64,000 nucleotides of DNA, from the NCBI GenBank assembly GCA_035515235.1, contig DATJBS010000050.1, forward strand, positions 1 to 64,000, read 5' to 3'. The notes beneath the pieces are model-generated. The model saw only the letters and a program-made list of their open reading frames with translations, made no database searches and was not told the DNA's origin. Positions 36,975 to 45,983 of this stretch are shown in pieces. This DNA is from JAMLHH01 sp035515235 (GTDB lineage Bacteria > Bacteroidota > Bacteroidia > Chitinophagales > JADIYW01). The translations under genes were made by a program, and so were the position numbers. How positions within the stretch are numbered: the first letter of the stretch is position 1; each line of letters begins with the position of its first letter.

Positions 36975-37210
36975 ATTACCGATTTGTCGTTTTGAACTCG
37001 TTTTAGAAATAGATTGCGGACTAAATCCGCAATGACGTTAAGGTCAAAAGAACTACCCTGTCATTCTAAATCTATAATGTCATCCTGGAAGGATCTCTGT
37101 ACGAATTATAAAAACAAAGTTCTCAGTCATTTTTAACTTGTTTCAGAATCAATAAGTAATACTCTTTAGATTACTGATCAAGCCCGAAATGACAGTTTGA
37201 GTCCAGCCCT
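36975..37210. repeat. Degenerate paired-palindrome repeats (third locus)
   Basis: A weak palindrome A, then ATTGCGGA-CTAAA-TCCGCAAT (37013-37033, arms co-varied), the ATCCTGGAAGGATCT / GTACGAATTATAAAAA motif at about 37081, and a worn A plus B (AACTTGTTTCAGAATC, then GATTACTGATCAAGCCCG). Same family as at 7.7, 35 and 49 kb, but more decayed. Confidence 0.75.
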
Positions 37211-37262
37211 CAATAACAGAATGGACGAAAAAAGGCATTTTGCAAATGAGATGCTTACAGCA

Positions 37263-37380
37263 TGACATTATTCATTAGCACAATATTCGCATCGTCACAT
37301 TAGCACATTAATTCATTATTTGCATCGTCACATTAGCACATTATAAACATCAGCACGTTTCTCACATTAGCACATTAAAA
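37263..37380. repeat. Short tandem repeat of CACATTAGCACATTA
   Basis: CACATTAGCACATTA recurs three times with the linkers ATTCATTATTTGCATCGT and a worn version. It ends two bases before the stop codon of the cytochrome gene. Related text (CACATTATCACATGGCCACA) lies inside the 133-bp array at 4.9-5.7 kb. Confidence 0.7.
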
Positions 37381-37382
37381 AA

Positions 37383-38435
37383 TCACAAGCATTCAACAGA
37401 CTCCATTTCCTCAATCCACTTGTGGATCAAATCAATAGCTTCTTGATGAACTAATTTTCTGCCGATTTCAGGCATCATCACTCCTGGATCTTCTGACTCC
37501 ATACGATACAGTAAGATTGACTCATCGGGATGACCGGGTTTAATATCTACTGCCCTACCACCCGAACCTCTTCCTGCGGCAACAGGAGTTTTACAAATGC
37601 CCAAAGCTGTATTGCTTTGGTCGCCAAAGTATTGTAAAAACAATCCTGAAGTATTAGCTAATCCTTTAGCACTATGACAATGTCCACAATTCACATCAAG
37701 ATATGCTTTAGACCTTTGTTCTAAAGAATAAGTAGGATTATCCCAAGCGGGTAAAACTGGTGTTTCTTTTTGATTTTTCACATCCAAATATCCATATTCG
37801 TTCCAATAGTCTAGTTGGTTTTTCTCCCCATCAAAGTATTGAATATTACGATTAAGATTTGCGATTTTAGGTCCAATAGGTAAAAGTTCATTGTCTACGT
37901 TATGGCAATTTTTACATTGAATTTTATTAGGCACTGAGTAATTAAATGAGATTTCTTTACCTAAATGTTCAAATATTACGGGAACAGTCGCTCCTGCTAT
38001 TTCTAATTTCGCATCAGTTTGTTCTTTGTTCCAAACATAAGTTACGGCATTCCATCCTTTTAGAGTATGAATGAGTAATCTGGTCTCGATTATATTTTTA
38101 ATGCCATTAGTTTCATAAAAGAAATTTTTTACCAGAATAGTTTGCAGAGGAAACTGAATCGTTCCATCTGACTGAGCAACTGCAGTTTCATTTTCCGGCA
38201 TCCAAACAAATCTTGCTTTTTGAGCATAATCTGAATAAAGTGGCGTATTCAAGTCATAAGGAATCACTCCGACTTCTGGAATTAAATCTGCTAAGTTCCC
38301 TTTAAACAATTGATATTCAGATAGTAAATTAAAGGCTTTAGTTCCACTAGGTACCTTCACTTCCTTTTGCGACTTGCAAGAGATAGTACTAATAATAAAT
38401 ATTAGAAAAAAGATATAGATTCTACTAATTTTCAT
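37383..38435 (-). CDS. SO2930-type diheme c-type cytochrome lipoprotein
   Basis: This 350-residue protein has two heme c sites, CKNCH (174-178) and CGHCH (250-254) counted from the ATG at 38435. A lipoprotein signal ends at FIISTISC (Cys20). An ATG nine codons upstream would overlap the neighbouring gene by 26 bases, so I prefer the later one, which leaves a 1-base gap. Spacing, ELLPIGPK after the first heme and MMPEIGRK near the C-terminus fit the conserved family found beside a beta-helix protein in proteobacteria and Bacteroidota. The substrate or electron partner is unknown. Second gene of a two-gene operon. Confidence 0.85.
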   Translation of the reverse strand: MKISRIYIFFLIFIISTISCKSQKEVKVPSGTKAFNLLSEYQLFKGNLADLIPEVGVIPYDLNTPLYSDYAQKARFVWMPENETAVAQSDGTIQFPLQTILVKNFFYETNGIKNIIETRLLIHTLKGWNAVTYVWNKEQTDAKLEIAGATVPVIFEHLGKEISFNYSVPNKIQCKNCHNVDNELLPIGPKIANLNRNIQYFDGEKNQLDYWNEYGYLDVKNQKETPVLPAWDNPTYSLEQRSKAYLDVNCGHCHSAKGLANTSGLFLQYFGDQSNTALGICKTPVAAGRGSGGRAVDIKPGHPDESILLYRMESEDPGVMMPEIGRKLVHQEAIDLIHKWIEEMESVECL

Positions 38436-38436
38436 T

Positions 38437-39690
38437 CTATTGTACAGGAGTGTTTTTGCCATTAATTCCTTTTAATTCACAATCAAATGGGCTTATATCA
38501 GTAGATGAAAACTTAAGAAAATCAGTAAAAGAATTGGCTTTAGACGCATTTAAGTTTCCAAATTTTATGGACTCGCCATTATTTCGGATACAAATTTTCA
38601 TTCCTTCAGGAAGTATTCCGTTTTCATCTTTGAATTCTGGGTCAGGCAAACCATCATAAATAATATCCATAGGTTTTCTGAAAGTCGCGTAAATCAACTT
38701 CCCTAAATCAGTAGACATATCTACAATAATCTTATCGCTTGAAATTCTATTCTCTCTAATAGAAATAGCACTACAATATGGCCCATAAGCAGAATCCTTG
38801 ATAGGTCTTTGTGTCAATTGATAACTAGCGATAGCGATACCTACACTCTTATGATTGGTGATGTCATTGTCAAAAATATCTACAGAATCAGTTGCCAATA
38901 CTATTACTCCTGTACCTGGAGGAACAGCTGCTACAATATTCCCTTTTGCAGCAAAGTTTTTGTGGTTATTATCTTTAATTTCATTTTTAAATATCCTAGC
39001 ATTTCTACCATTTGCTTGAGGCAAATCAGGTAAATCAAAAACTAATATTCCACCGGTATTATTGATTGCTTTATTCTCATAAACATCAGCATTAATACAA
39101 TTTTCTATTTCAATTCCTGCAACATTATGATGAGCATAACACCATCTTACTACTACATTTGTAGACTGCCCCACATAAATACCTGCATCAGAGGCATAAC
39201 TTGCTTCACTGTTTTCAATCAGTACATCTTTACATTCTACTGGATAAATAGCATAAGCACCATTGGTTTCTTTTGCACCATCTGTCCATCTAGCATTGAT
39301 ATTTCTAATCACTACGCCATCTCCACCTTTTATTTTAATATTGTCACCTTTGGCATCTTCAATAGTAAAATCACTTAAAGTAATGTTTTTCACATTGCTA
39401 ATATATAATCCTTCCGAACCTTCATCTTGTCCTTTAAAAGACAAAAAAGTCATCTCTTTTCCTTGACCTTTAATAGTAATGTCATTAAGACCTTCGAGAA
39501 ATAAAGTTTTAGATAATTGGAAGGTGCCTTCTGGCAATTCTATTACATCACCATCTTGAGCATTAATCAATTTTTCCTGTAAGGCTTTTTGAAAATCTTC
39601 TGAGACTAATAAATCTTTTCCTCCTTTTGTGTTACAAGAAGTTGCCAATAAAAATCCAATGAATAATAAATAAAAAAAGTGTTTTTGCAT
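38437..39690 (-). CDS. Parallel beta-helix repeat lipoprotein
   Basis: This 417-residue protein has a lipoprotein signal (FLLATSC, lipidated Cys19) and a right-handed parallel beta-helix built from about ten turns (NITLSDFTIEDAKGDNI, GVVIRNINARW, DVLIENSEASYASDAGIYVG, AGIEIENCINADVYENKAI). The turn repeats with Asn ladders are those of pectate-lyase-like folds. It belongs to the conserved family coupled to the SO2930-type cytochrome, which follows directly. It may bind or open a polysaccharide whose oxidation feeds the cytochrome; this is inference. Confidence 0.85.
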   Translation of the reverse strand: MQKHFFYLLFIGFLLATSCNTKGGKDLLVSEDFQKALQEKLINAQDGDVIELPEGTFQLSKTLFLEGLNDITIKGQGKEMTFLSFKGQDEGSEGLYISNVKNITLSDFTIEDAKGDNIKIKGGDGVVIRNINARWTDGAKETNGAYAIYPVECKDVLIENSEASYASDAGIYVGQSTNVVVRWCYAHHNVAGIEIENCINADVYENKAINNTGGILVFDLPDLPQANGRNARIFKNEIKDNNHKNFAAKGNIVAAVPPGTGVIVLATDSVDIFDNDITNHKSVGIAIASYQLTQRPIKDSAYGPYCSAISIRENRISSDKIIVDMSTDLGKLIYATFRKPMDIIYDGLPDPEFKDENGILPEGMKICIRNNGESIKFGNLNASKANSFTDFLKFSSTDISPFDCELKGINGKNTPVQ

Positions 39691-40029
39691 GTTGATGATT
39701 TGTGAAAGAATGGACTAATATAATATATAATACCTGAAAATGATTATTCAATATTTCAAGAACTCACTATAAATGGTTAAGGAATGTAAAAATTAAATAA
39801 CGCGTTTTGAAATTTAGTGTTAAAACAATTAGATAGTTAATATTTAGTATGGATTTTTATGAAAAAAGAAAGTTAAATGAAAGATTATTAAGCAATTGAT
39901 ATTATTTATCTGAAATCATTAAGCATCTTTCAAATTTTATACAATGATATTACCGAGCACATCTTTCTGTTAAAATAGTCTTACTTTTATCACCTAACAA
40001 TATTTTAAAATCTAAATCAATTTTTAATA
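39691..40029. other. Divergent upstream region, no gene seen
   Basis: AT-rich 339 bases between the minus-strand beta-helix gene and the plus-strand importer operon. TTACTTTTATC about 45 bases before the importer start is one base off the -7 consensus. No operator-like repeat was seen. Confidence 0.4.
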
Positions 40030-41787
40030 ATGTTTCAAACCATTCAAAAATTTAGGTATCTATCTTTATTTGTAGTTACAGTATTATTATCATCTTGCTC
40101 TAGTAGTTCTGAGAAAAGCAATCAACAAGATGTTGTAGTTATTCATTCATTATCTGAACCTGAAAACTTAAATCCATTTACTTCTTCAGATGCTCAAGCT
40201 TCACAGATAAAATTGAACATTTTTCAGAGCTTATTACAATATGATTTTAAAACTTTAAGCTTAGTTCCTGTTTTAGCAGATTCTTTGCCTGAAGTCGGTT
40301 CAGAAGGAAATGGAATTTCTCTTACATTTAATATTAGACCTGAAGCGAGATGGGATAATGGAGAGCCTATCACTGCAAAAGATGTTGTTTTTTCATTAAA
40401 AGCACTTCTTTGTCCTAAAGTGAATTCGGATGCAGTAAAAACCTATTTTGAATTTGTAGATGACATCAAATTATATGAGGACAATCCTTTAAAGTTTACT
40501 GTTTTAACGAAAAGACAGTATATGCTCGCTCAAGATATCATCGGTTTTGATTTGAAAATAATGCCTGAATATCTTTTTGATGCTAAGCAGATTTTAAGAG
40601 AATTTCCTGTAAAAGCGTTCACTAATCAAAATGAAGCTTTTTTAAATAATCCAAAATTCAAAGAGTTTGCTGATGCATTTAATTCTGAAGAATTTGGTAG
40701 AAGTCCTGAAAAAATTAATGGCTCTGGAGCTTATAAATTAGCTAACTGGCAGACTCAACAAAGAGTAATTTTAGAAAGAAAAGAAAACTGGTGGGGAGAT
40801 AAGTTAAAAGGTGAAAATATGTTTTTTGATATTCATCCTAAAAAATTGGTGTATGAAGTCATTAACGATTTCAATACAGCTTTAACAGCTTTGAAGGCGG
40901 GCAAATTGGATGTCATGTATGTTACACCTGTGAAGGATTATATGGATTTAGATCAGTCCACAAAGTTTAAAGATAATTTTATTAAATCCGAACCTGATAT
41001 GTTGGCTTTCCAATACATTGGTTTGAATGTTAGAGATAAAATTCTTTCTGATAAAAAAGTGAGACAAGCATTAGCTTATTTGACAGATGTAGAGCAAATC
41101 AATGAAAAAATTCTTTACGGAAAAGGGGAAAGAATAGTAGGTCCTATTTTGCCACAATTTAAAGATGCTTATGCTTCTGAAATTCCATTGTATGATTATA
41201 ATGTTGAAAAAGCAAAACAATTATTAGCTGAAGCAGGATGGAAAGATACTGATGGCGATGGTATTTTGGACAAAGTCATTGATGGTCAAAAAACACCTTT
41301 AAAACTCACTTATACTTATAATCAAGGTAACTCCATGAGAGAAACTATTGGTTTGATGTTTCAAAACTGGTTAAAACAAGCTGGTATCACTATGGAAATC
41401 AGAAGTTTAGAATGGGGAAAATATTTAGGTGACTTAAAGCAACAAAAAATCCAAATATTTTACGGAAGCTGGGTGACTGACCCAAGAAGTGATGACCCAA
41501 GACAATTATGGCATACTGAATCTAGAAATGGTGGTTCAAACTATACTGGATTTGGTGATAGCAAAACGGACCAACTGATTGTAAAAATTGGAGAAGAATT
41601 AGATGAAACTAAAAGAAACGTCTTATATCATCAATGGCAAGAGATTTTACACGAAGAGGTTCCTTATATCTTTTTGAATAATCAGAAATTTAGAAACGTT
41701 ATCAATAATAGATTTGACAATATCAATCCTTCTTCTATCTATCCTGGATATTTTGAAGGTGGATTTACTGTGAATGAAAAGAATTAG
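40030..41787 (+). CDS. Peptide ABC transporter substrate-binding lipoprotein (DppA/OppA family)
   Basis: This 585-residue protein has a lipoprotein signal (FVVTVLLSSC) and a family 5 solute-binding fold: LSEPENLNPFTSSDAQ, ARWDNGEPITAKDVVFSL, GAYKLANWQTQQRVILERKENWWG, and FGDSKTDQLI near the C-terminus. It captures peptides or similar oligomers for import and is followed by two permease genes. An insertion with DTDGDGILDKV (near residue 415) looks like a small calcium-binding loop. Confidence 0.92.
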   Translation: MFQTIQKFRYLSLFVVTVLLSSCSSSSEKSNQQDVVVIHSLSEPENLNPFTSSDAQASQIKLNIFQSLLQYDFKTLSLVPVLADSLPEVGSEGNGISLTFNIRPEARWDNGEPITAKDVVFSLKALLCPKVNSDAVKTYFEFVDDIKLYEDNPLKFTVLTKRQYMLAQDIIGFDLKIMPEYLFDAKQILREFPVKAFTNQNEAFLNNPKFKEFADAFNSEEFGRSPEKINGSGAYKLANWQTQQRVILERKENWWGDKLKGENMFFDIHPKKLVYEVINDFNTALTALKAGKLDVMYVTPVKDYMDLDQSTKFKDNFIKSEPDMLAFQYIGLNVRDKILSDKKVRQALAYLTDVEQINEKILYGKGERIVGPILPQFKDAYASEIPLYDYNVEKAKQLLAEAGWKDTDGDGILDKVIDGQKTPLKLTYTYNQGNSMRETIGLMFQNWLKQAGITMEIRSLEWGKYLGDLKQQKIQIFYGSWVTDPRSDDPRQLWHTESRNGGSNYTGFGDSKTDQLIVKIGEELDETKRNVLYHQWQEILHEEVPYIFLNNQKFRNVINNRFDNINPSSIYPGYFEGGFTVNEKN

Positions 41788-41802
41788 AAGTACTAAGACT
41801 GT

Positions 41803-43215
41803 ATGCTAAAATATATTTTTAAAAGGATTCTGATTTTCATTCCAACTTTATTTGTGATCTCATTGGTCACATTTATGTTGAGTGTCAGTGTTCCTGGAGA
41901 TCCTGTAGAACAAATATTGGGTGGAGGCGGAAGTGCTGGAGAAATCGGTCAATCTTCCTCCAAATTAGCTTCTGAAAGATCTTATATTGATAAAAGAAAA
42001 GAGTTAGGATTAGACTTACCTATTTTCTATTTCAGTTTGAGCAATCAAGCAACTCCGGATACTTTATATAAGATTCATAGAAAACCTCATAAGGAGAACT
42101 TAGAAAGGCTAATTCAATCTTATGGAAATTGGCCACAAATAGAAAAGTATTATCTATCGGTTCAACAACTAGAATTAGCGATAGCAGATTTGGCTCCTGA
42201 TAGCTTAAATGCTGATGCTAAAATTGGTATGAGAGATGAAATGTTTGTGTTGTTCAATCAAGATCACCCTAAGCAAATCAATAGCTCGCTGAATAAAATG
42301 AAAGTGTATATGGGCAAAGCTCCATCTATGCAGACTATAAGAAGTGAGTATGATGAGGTGGTATCTAATTATCAAGCAATCCTTCAAGAAGCTACTCCAA
42401 ATAAAAACTATATTCCATCTATTCATTTTTATGGAGCAAATAACCAATATCATCAATGGATTGTAAAGTTTGTTGTTGGAGATTTCGGTATTTCTTATCA
42501 AGATGGACGACCTGTTAAAGAGGTGCTTTGGAAAGCAGTAGGCAGAACTTTGTTGATCAGTATATTATCAATCATCTTGACATATTTGATAGCTGTTCCA
42601 ATTGGAGTATTAAGTGCTAAAAATAAGAATAGTACTACAGATCAAATCATCACTACTGTATTGTTTATTTTATATTCTTTACCGAGTTTTTGGGTGGCGA
42701 CTTTATTGATTACATTCTTCGGAGGCGGAGATTTCTTTGATTGGTTTCCTACTTATGGTTTAGGAAATGAAGACGATGGTTTTTGGGTCAAAGCACATCA
42801 TTTAGTTTTGCCATTATTCTGTTGGACATATGGTGGATTAGCTTTTGTATCTAGACAAATGAGAGGTTCTATGATCAATTCATTGTCGCAAGATTATATT
42901 CGTACATCTAAAGCAAAAGGAGTTTCGGAAAGTGGAGTTTTGTGGAAGCATGCATTCAAAAATTCATTATTGCCCATCATCACTTTATTTGCAAGCGTTT
43001 TCCCTTTAGCTATCAGTGGTTCTATTGTACTAGAAATCATTTTTTCTATTCCTGGAATGGGTAAATTAGCTTTCGATGCATTAGGCGCAAGAAATTATCC
43101 TGTAGTTTATACAGTAGTAATGTTTTCAGCAGTTGTGACGATGTTAGGATATTTAGTAGCAGATATTTGTTACGCATTAGTGGACCCAAGGATTTCATAT
43201 TCTAGTAAAAAGTAA
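41803..43215 (+). CDS. Peptide ABC transporter permease (OppB/DppB type)
   Basis: This 470-residue permease is about 150 residues longer than the typical 310-330. After the first membrane segment (FKRILIFIPTLFVISLVTFMLSV) there is a long periplasmic insertion (about 45-215). The GDFGISYQDGRPV entry block, membrane segments (LLISILSIILTYLIAVPIGV, TTVLFILYSLPSFWVATLLI) and the EAA-type loop with SKAKGVSESGVLWKHAFKNS are normal. Such extended periplasmic loops are frequent in Bacteroidota permeases. It starts 15 bases after the binding-protein stop. Confidence 0.9.
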   Translation: MLKYIFKRILIFIPTLFVISLVTFMLSVSVPGDPVEQILGGGGSAGEIGQSSSKLASERSYIDKRKELGLDLPIFYFSLSNQATPDTLYKIHRKPHKENLERLIQSYGNWPQIEKYYLSVQQLELAIADLAPDSLNADAKIGMRDEMFVLFNQDHPKQINSSLNKMKVYMGKAPSMQTIRSEYDEVVSNYQAILQEATPNKNYIPSIHFYGANNQYHQWIVKFVVGDFGISYQDGRPVKEVLWKAVGRTLLISILSIILTYLIAVPIGVLSAKNKNSTTDQIITTVLFILYSLPSFWVATLLITFFGGGDFFDWFPTYGLGNEDDGFWVKAHHLVLPLFCWTYGGLAFVSRQMRGSMINSLSQDYIRTSKAKGVSESGVLWKHAFKNSLLPIITLFASVFPLAISGSIVLEIIFSIPGMGKLAFDALGARNYPVVYTVVMFSAVVTMLGYLVADICYALVDPRISYSSKK

Positions 43216-43217
43216 GT

Positions 43218-44495
43218 ATGGAGCCTAGAAAATTAAAACAAGATTATTGGTCGTATGTGATGCGCCAATTCAAAAAGAATAAAAGAGCTTTAATTGCTGC
43301 TTGGATGCTATTCATTTTATTATTCGTAGCAGTTTTTGCAGACTTTATTGCCAACGAAAAACCTATTGCTTTCAAAGATGAAACCGGCTGGCATTTTCCA
43401 ATTATTAAGGAATATGGTGTCGACTTAGGATTGACCAAATGGCCTTTAAAATGGTCGAATATTAATTGGTCTAATCAAGATTTTGAACAATCCATATATC
43501 CACTAGTTCCTTACTCTCCTACTACTCAGGATTATAATAATGCACAATTTGCTGGTCCATTCGATGATCAAGATGTTTCATCAACGAGATGGCGACATTG
43601 GTTAGGAACAGAAGCATTAGGCAGAGATGTCCTTTCAGCAATGATACACGGAACAAGAATCGCCTTTATGGTAGGATTGGTTTCTATGTTTTTGGCTACA
43701 CTGATAGGAATATTATTAGGAGCAGTCGCTGGATATTATGGCGATGACAGATTGAAATATAGTAGAGCGGGTATAATTATGGGCTTAATCTTACTAGTTC
43801 CTGCATATTTCTATAGCTTCCAATCTAGATCTCACTTAATGTCAAAAGCTATTGGAGATTCATTTCTTCAATTTTTCCTTCAAATTTTTATATCTATATT
43901 TTTATTTGTTGGATTTATTTTACTCGCTTGGATACTAAGTAGACCGCTGACAAAAATTAAGTGGTTGGGACAAAAAGTAAGTATGCCCATCGATATTTTA
44001 GTTCAAAGATTAATAGAAGTATTGGTATCAATTCCTAGATTGTTTTTAATTATTGCAATTGTAGCTATCGCCAAACCTTCTATAATATTGGTAATGGCGG
44101 TGATAGGCTTGACATCATGGACAGAAATCGCTAGATTTATTAGAGCAGAATTACTGAAAGTGAGAAACTTAGAATATGTAGAAGCGGCGCAAGCATTAGG
44201 ATATTCTAATTTGAGAATAATGATGAAGCATGCGATTCCTAATTCGATTTCTCCGGTATTGATAGCAGTAGCTTTCGGTATTGCATCAGCAGTTTTAGTA
44301 GAAGGTTTTTTATCTTTTATAGGTATTGGAATTCCTCCGGAAGTATTGACTTGGGGAAAACTATTGTCCTTATCTAGAAGTGCACCTTGGTGGTTTGCTA
44401 TTGCTCCTGGTTTTGCAATCTTTTTAATGGTAACTCTGTTTAACTTATTAGGTGAAGGCTTGACAGATGCCATGGATCCTAGACAGAAAAAATAA
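43218..44495 (+). CDS. Peptide ABC transporter permease (OppC/DppC type)
   Basis: This 425-residue permease has the OppC pattern: a soluble N-terminus, first membrane segment (AAWMLFILLFVAVFADFI), a large periplasmic loop, HWLGTEALGRDVLSAMIHGTR, the EAA loop EAAQALGYSNLRIMMKHAIPN, and LVEGFLSFIGIGIPPEVLTWG, ending DAMDPRQKK. It begins two bases after the OppB stop. No ATPase (OppD/OppF) gene lies in the next three genes; the energising subunit must be encoded elsewhere. Confidence 0.92.
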   Translation: MEPRKLKQDYWSYVMRQFKKNKRALIAAWMLFILLFVAVFADFIANEKPIAFKDETGWHFPIIKEYGVDLGLTKWPLKWSNINWSNQDFEQSIYPLVPYSPTTQDYNNAQFAGPFDDQDVSSTRWRHWLGTEALGRDVLSAMIHGTRIAFMVGLVSMFLATLIGILLGAVAGYYGDDRLKYSRAGIIMGLILLVPAYFYSFQSRSHLMSKAIGDSFLQFFLQIFISIFLFVGFILLAWILSRPLTKIKWLGQKVSMPIDILVQRLIEVLVSIPRLFLIIAIVAIAKPSIILVMAVIGLTSWTEIARFIRAELLKVRNLEYVEAAQALGYSNLRIMMKHAIPNSISPVLIAVAFGIASAVLVEGFLSFIGIGIPPEVLTWGKLLSLSRSAPWWFAIAPGFAIFLMVTLFNLLGEGLTDAMDPRQKK

Positions 44496-44502
44496 TAGAA
44501 GC

Positions 44503-45978
44503 ATGATGACATTAGGCAACAGATTACTATGGATATTATTAGTGAGCTTTACTTTTACTCAGGTCAAGTCTCAAAATGTAGTAGTTTCTAATTCTATAAA
44601 ATTGCCTTCTAAACTGAGTGATTATGAAATTATTGGAAAAAATCAAAATGGCATCTATGTTCATTACTTCACGAGTTTTGGTAGTGAATTAGAAGTCTTT
44701 AATCCTCAAATGCGTTCTGTCATCAAGAGAGAAGTCAATGTAAAAGACAGAAATTCTAAAATTGAATCTATCTTTTTACAAGATGAAAGAGCTGTTGTTT
44801 TTTACACACATCAGTCAGATGGGAAAATGATTTTAAAAGCTAGAACACTGAATAATTATTTAGAGTCTTCTTCCACCGAATATTATTTAGACAGCATGGT
44901 CAATATCAAGAATGCTGGATTCTACTCTTACTATATCAAACAATCTGTCAACAGAGAATATTTTTCTTTCTTCTCAATTTTTGAGGACAAATCAGGTTTT
45001 TCTGTAAAATATCAAATCCTGAATAGGGATTTAGAATACGTCGCAGATGGAGTATTTGAAATCAAACAAAAAGATATTGTCCTGAAAAGTTTTAAAATCA
45101 ATAATAATGGTGTAGTCTATGCAGTGATGGCGCATCAAGTAAGAGGTTCTGATCCGAATGATTATGTGTATGATCAATTGTATTCCTTTATATACGACCA
45201 CAAAACTCAGCAAGGATTAGAGCAGCACAATGAAATCTCAGAAAGATTAAGATTTAAAAACATCATCACAGAAATAGATAATTTTACAAATAGAGCTTAC
45301 ACAGCTTCCTCCTATAAGGATATTGACAATAACGACAATTTGGGAATGTTCATTTTAAGTACTGCACCATCATCTAATCTTACCTTACAACACCGTTATC
45401 CTTTCACTAAAGATGCCATGAGTCTCTTGCATTCCTATGATGCAAAAGATTGGAAAGATCAAGCTATGATTATCCGACCAAAGCAAATCATTTCTCAAAG
45501 TGATGGTGGATGCGTGGTGATTTCAGAAGGGCAATATCAATATACCAAAGTCGTCAGAAGTTCACCGTACACCTACCCTTATTCTATGTATGGAGATATG
45601 TACACTAAGGTTTACGATCAAAATCATTATTTCGATATCTCAGCCACTTCTATCAATGGAAATGGGCAGGTCAATTGGAAAGCTTTGATGCCAAAAATGC
45701 AAATGACAGAAGGTGATGGTGGCATGTATTCTTCTTATGCATTATTAGAAGCTAATAATGTATTGAAGTTTTTATTTAACGAAGACATCTATTCCAACGG
45801 TAATTTTGTAGAATATAACCTTAATCCAGACGGAGAAACCAAAAGTTTAAGTTTGCTCAATTCACAAAAAGATGGGTTAGTGCTAATTCCACAAAAAGGT
45901 TTGCAAATTTCTCCCACTGAATTGGTGATACCAAGTGAACAAAAGCGTATTTTACAGCTCGTTTTATTCAAATATTAA
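44503..45978 (+). CDS. Secreted protein of unknown function
   Basis: I take the ATG at 44503 (491 residues) because a frame opening at 44467 would overlap the permease; the later start exposes a signal peptide (LLWILLVSFTFTQVKSQ). The mature chain is beta-rich with repeats of FEIKQKDIVLKSF-type strands and no catalytic motif I recognise; it looks like a six-or-seven-bladed propeller or a series of beta-meanders. It follows the importer permease by seven bases, so is probably co-transcribed. Function unknown. Confidence 0.75.
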   Translation: MMTLGNRLLWILLVSFTFTQVKSQNVVVSNSIKLPSKLSDYEIIGKNQNGIYVHYFTSFGSELEVFNPQMRSVIKREVNVKDRNSKIESIFLQDERAVVFYTHQSDGKMILKARTLNNYLESSSTEYYLDSMVNIKNAGFYSYYIKQSVNREYFSFFSIFEDKSGFSVKYQILNRDLEYVADGVFEIKQKDIVLKSFKINNNGVVYAVMAHQVRGSDPNDYVYDQLYSFIYDHKTQQGLEQHNEISERLRFKNIITEIDNFTNRAYTASSYKDIDNNDNLGMFILSTAPSSNLTLQHRYPFTKDAMSLLHSYDAKDWKDQAMIIRPKQIISQSDGGCVVISEGQYQYTKVVRSSPYTYPYSMYGDMYTKVYDQNHYFDISATSINGNGQVNWKALMPKMQMTEGDGGMYSSYALLEANNVLKFLFNEDIYSNGNFVEYNLNPDGETKSLSLLNSQKDGLVLIPQKGLQISPTELVIPSEQKRILQLVLFKY

Positions 45979-45983
45979 TCTCT

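Noticed and set aside
44003..44512. 169-codon frame on the minus strand over the OppC-type permease
   Set aside because: Antisense to the conserved EAA loop and last helices; composition typical of the reverse of membrane segments.
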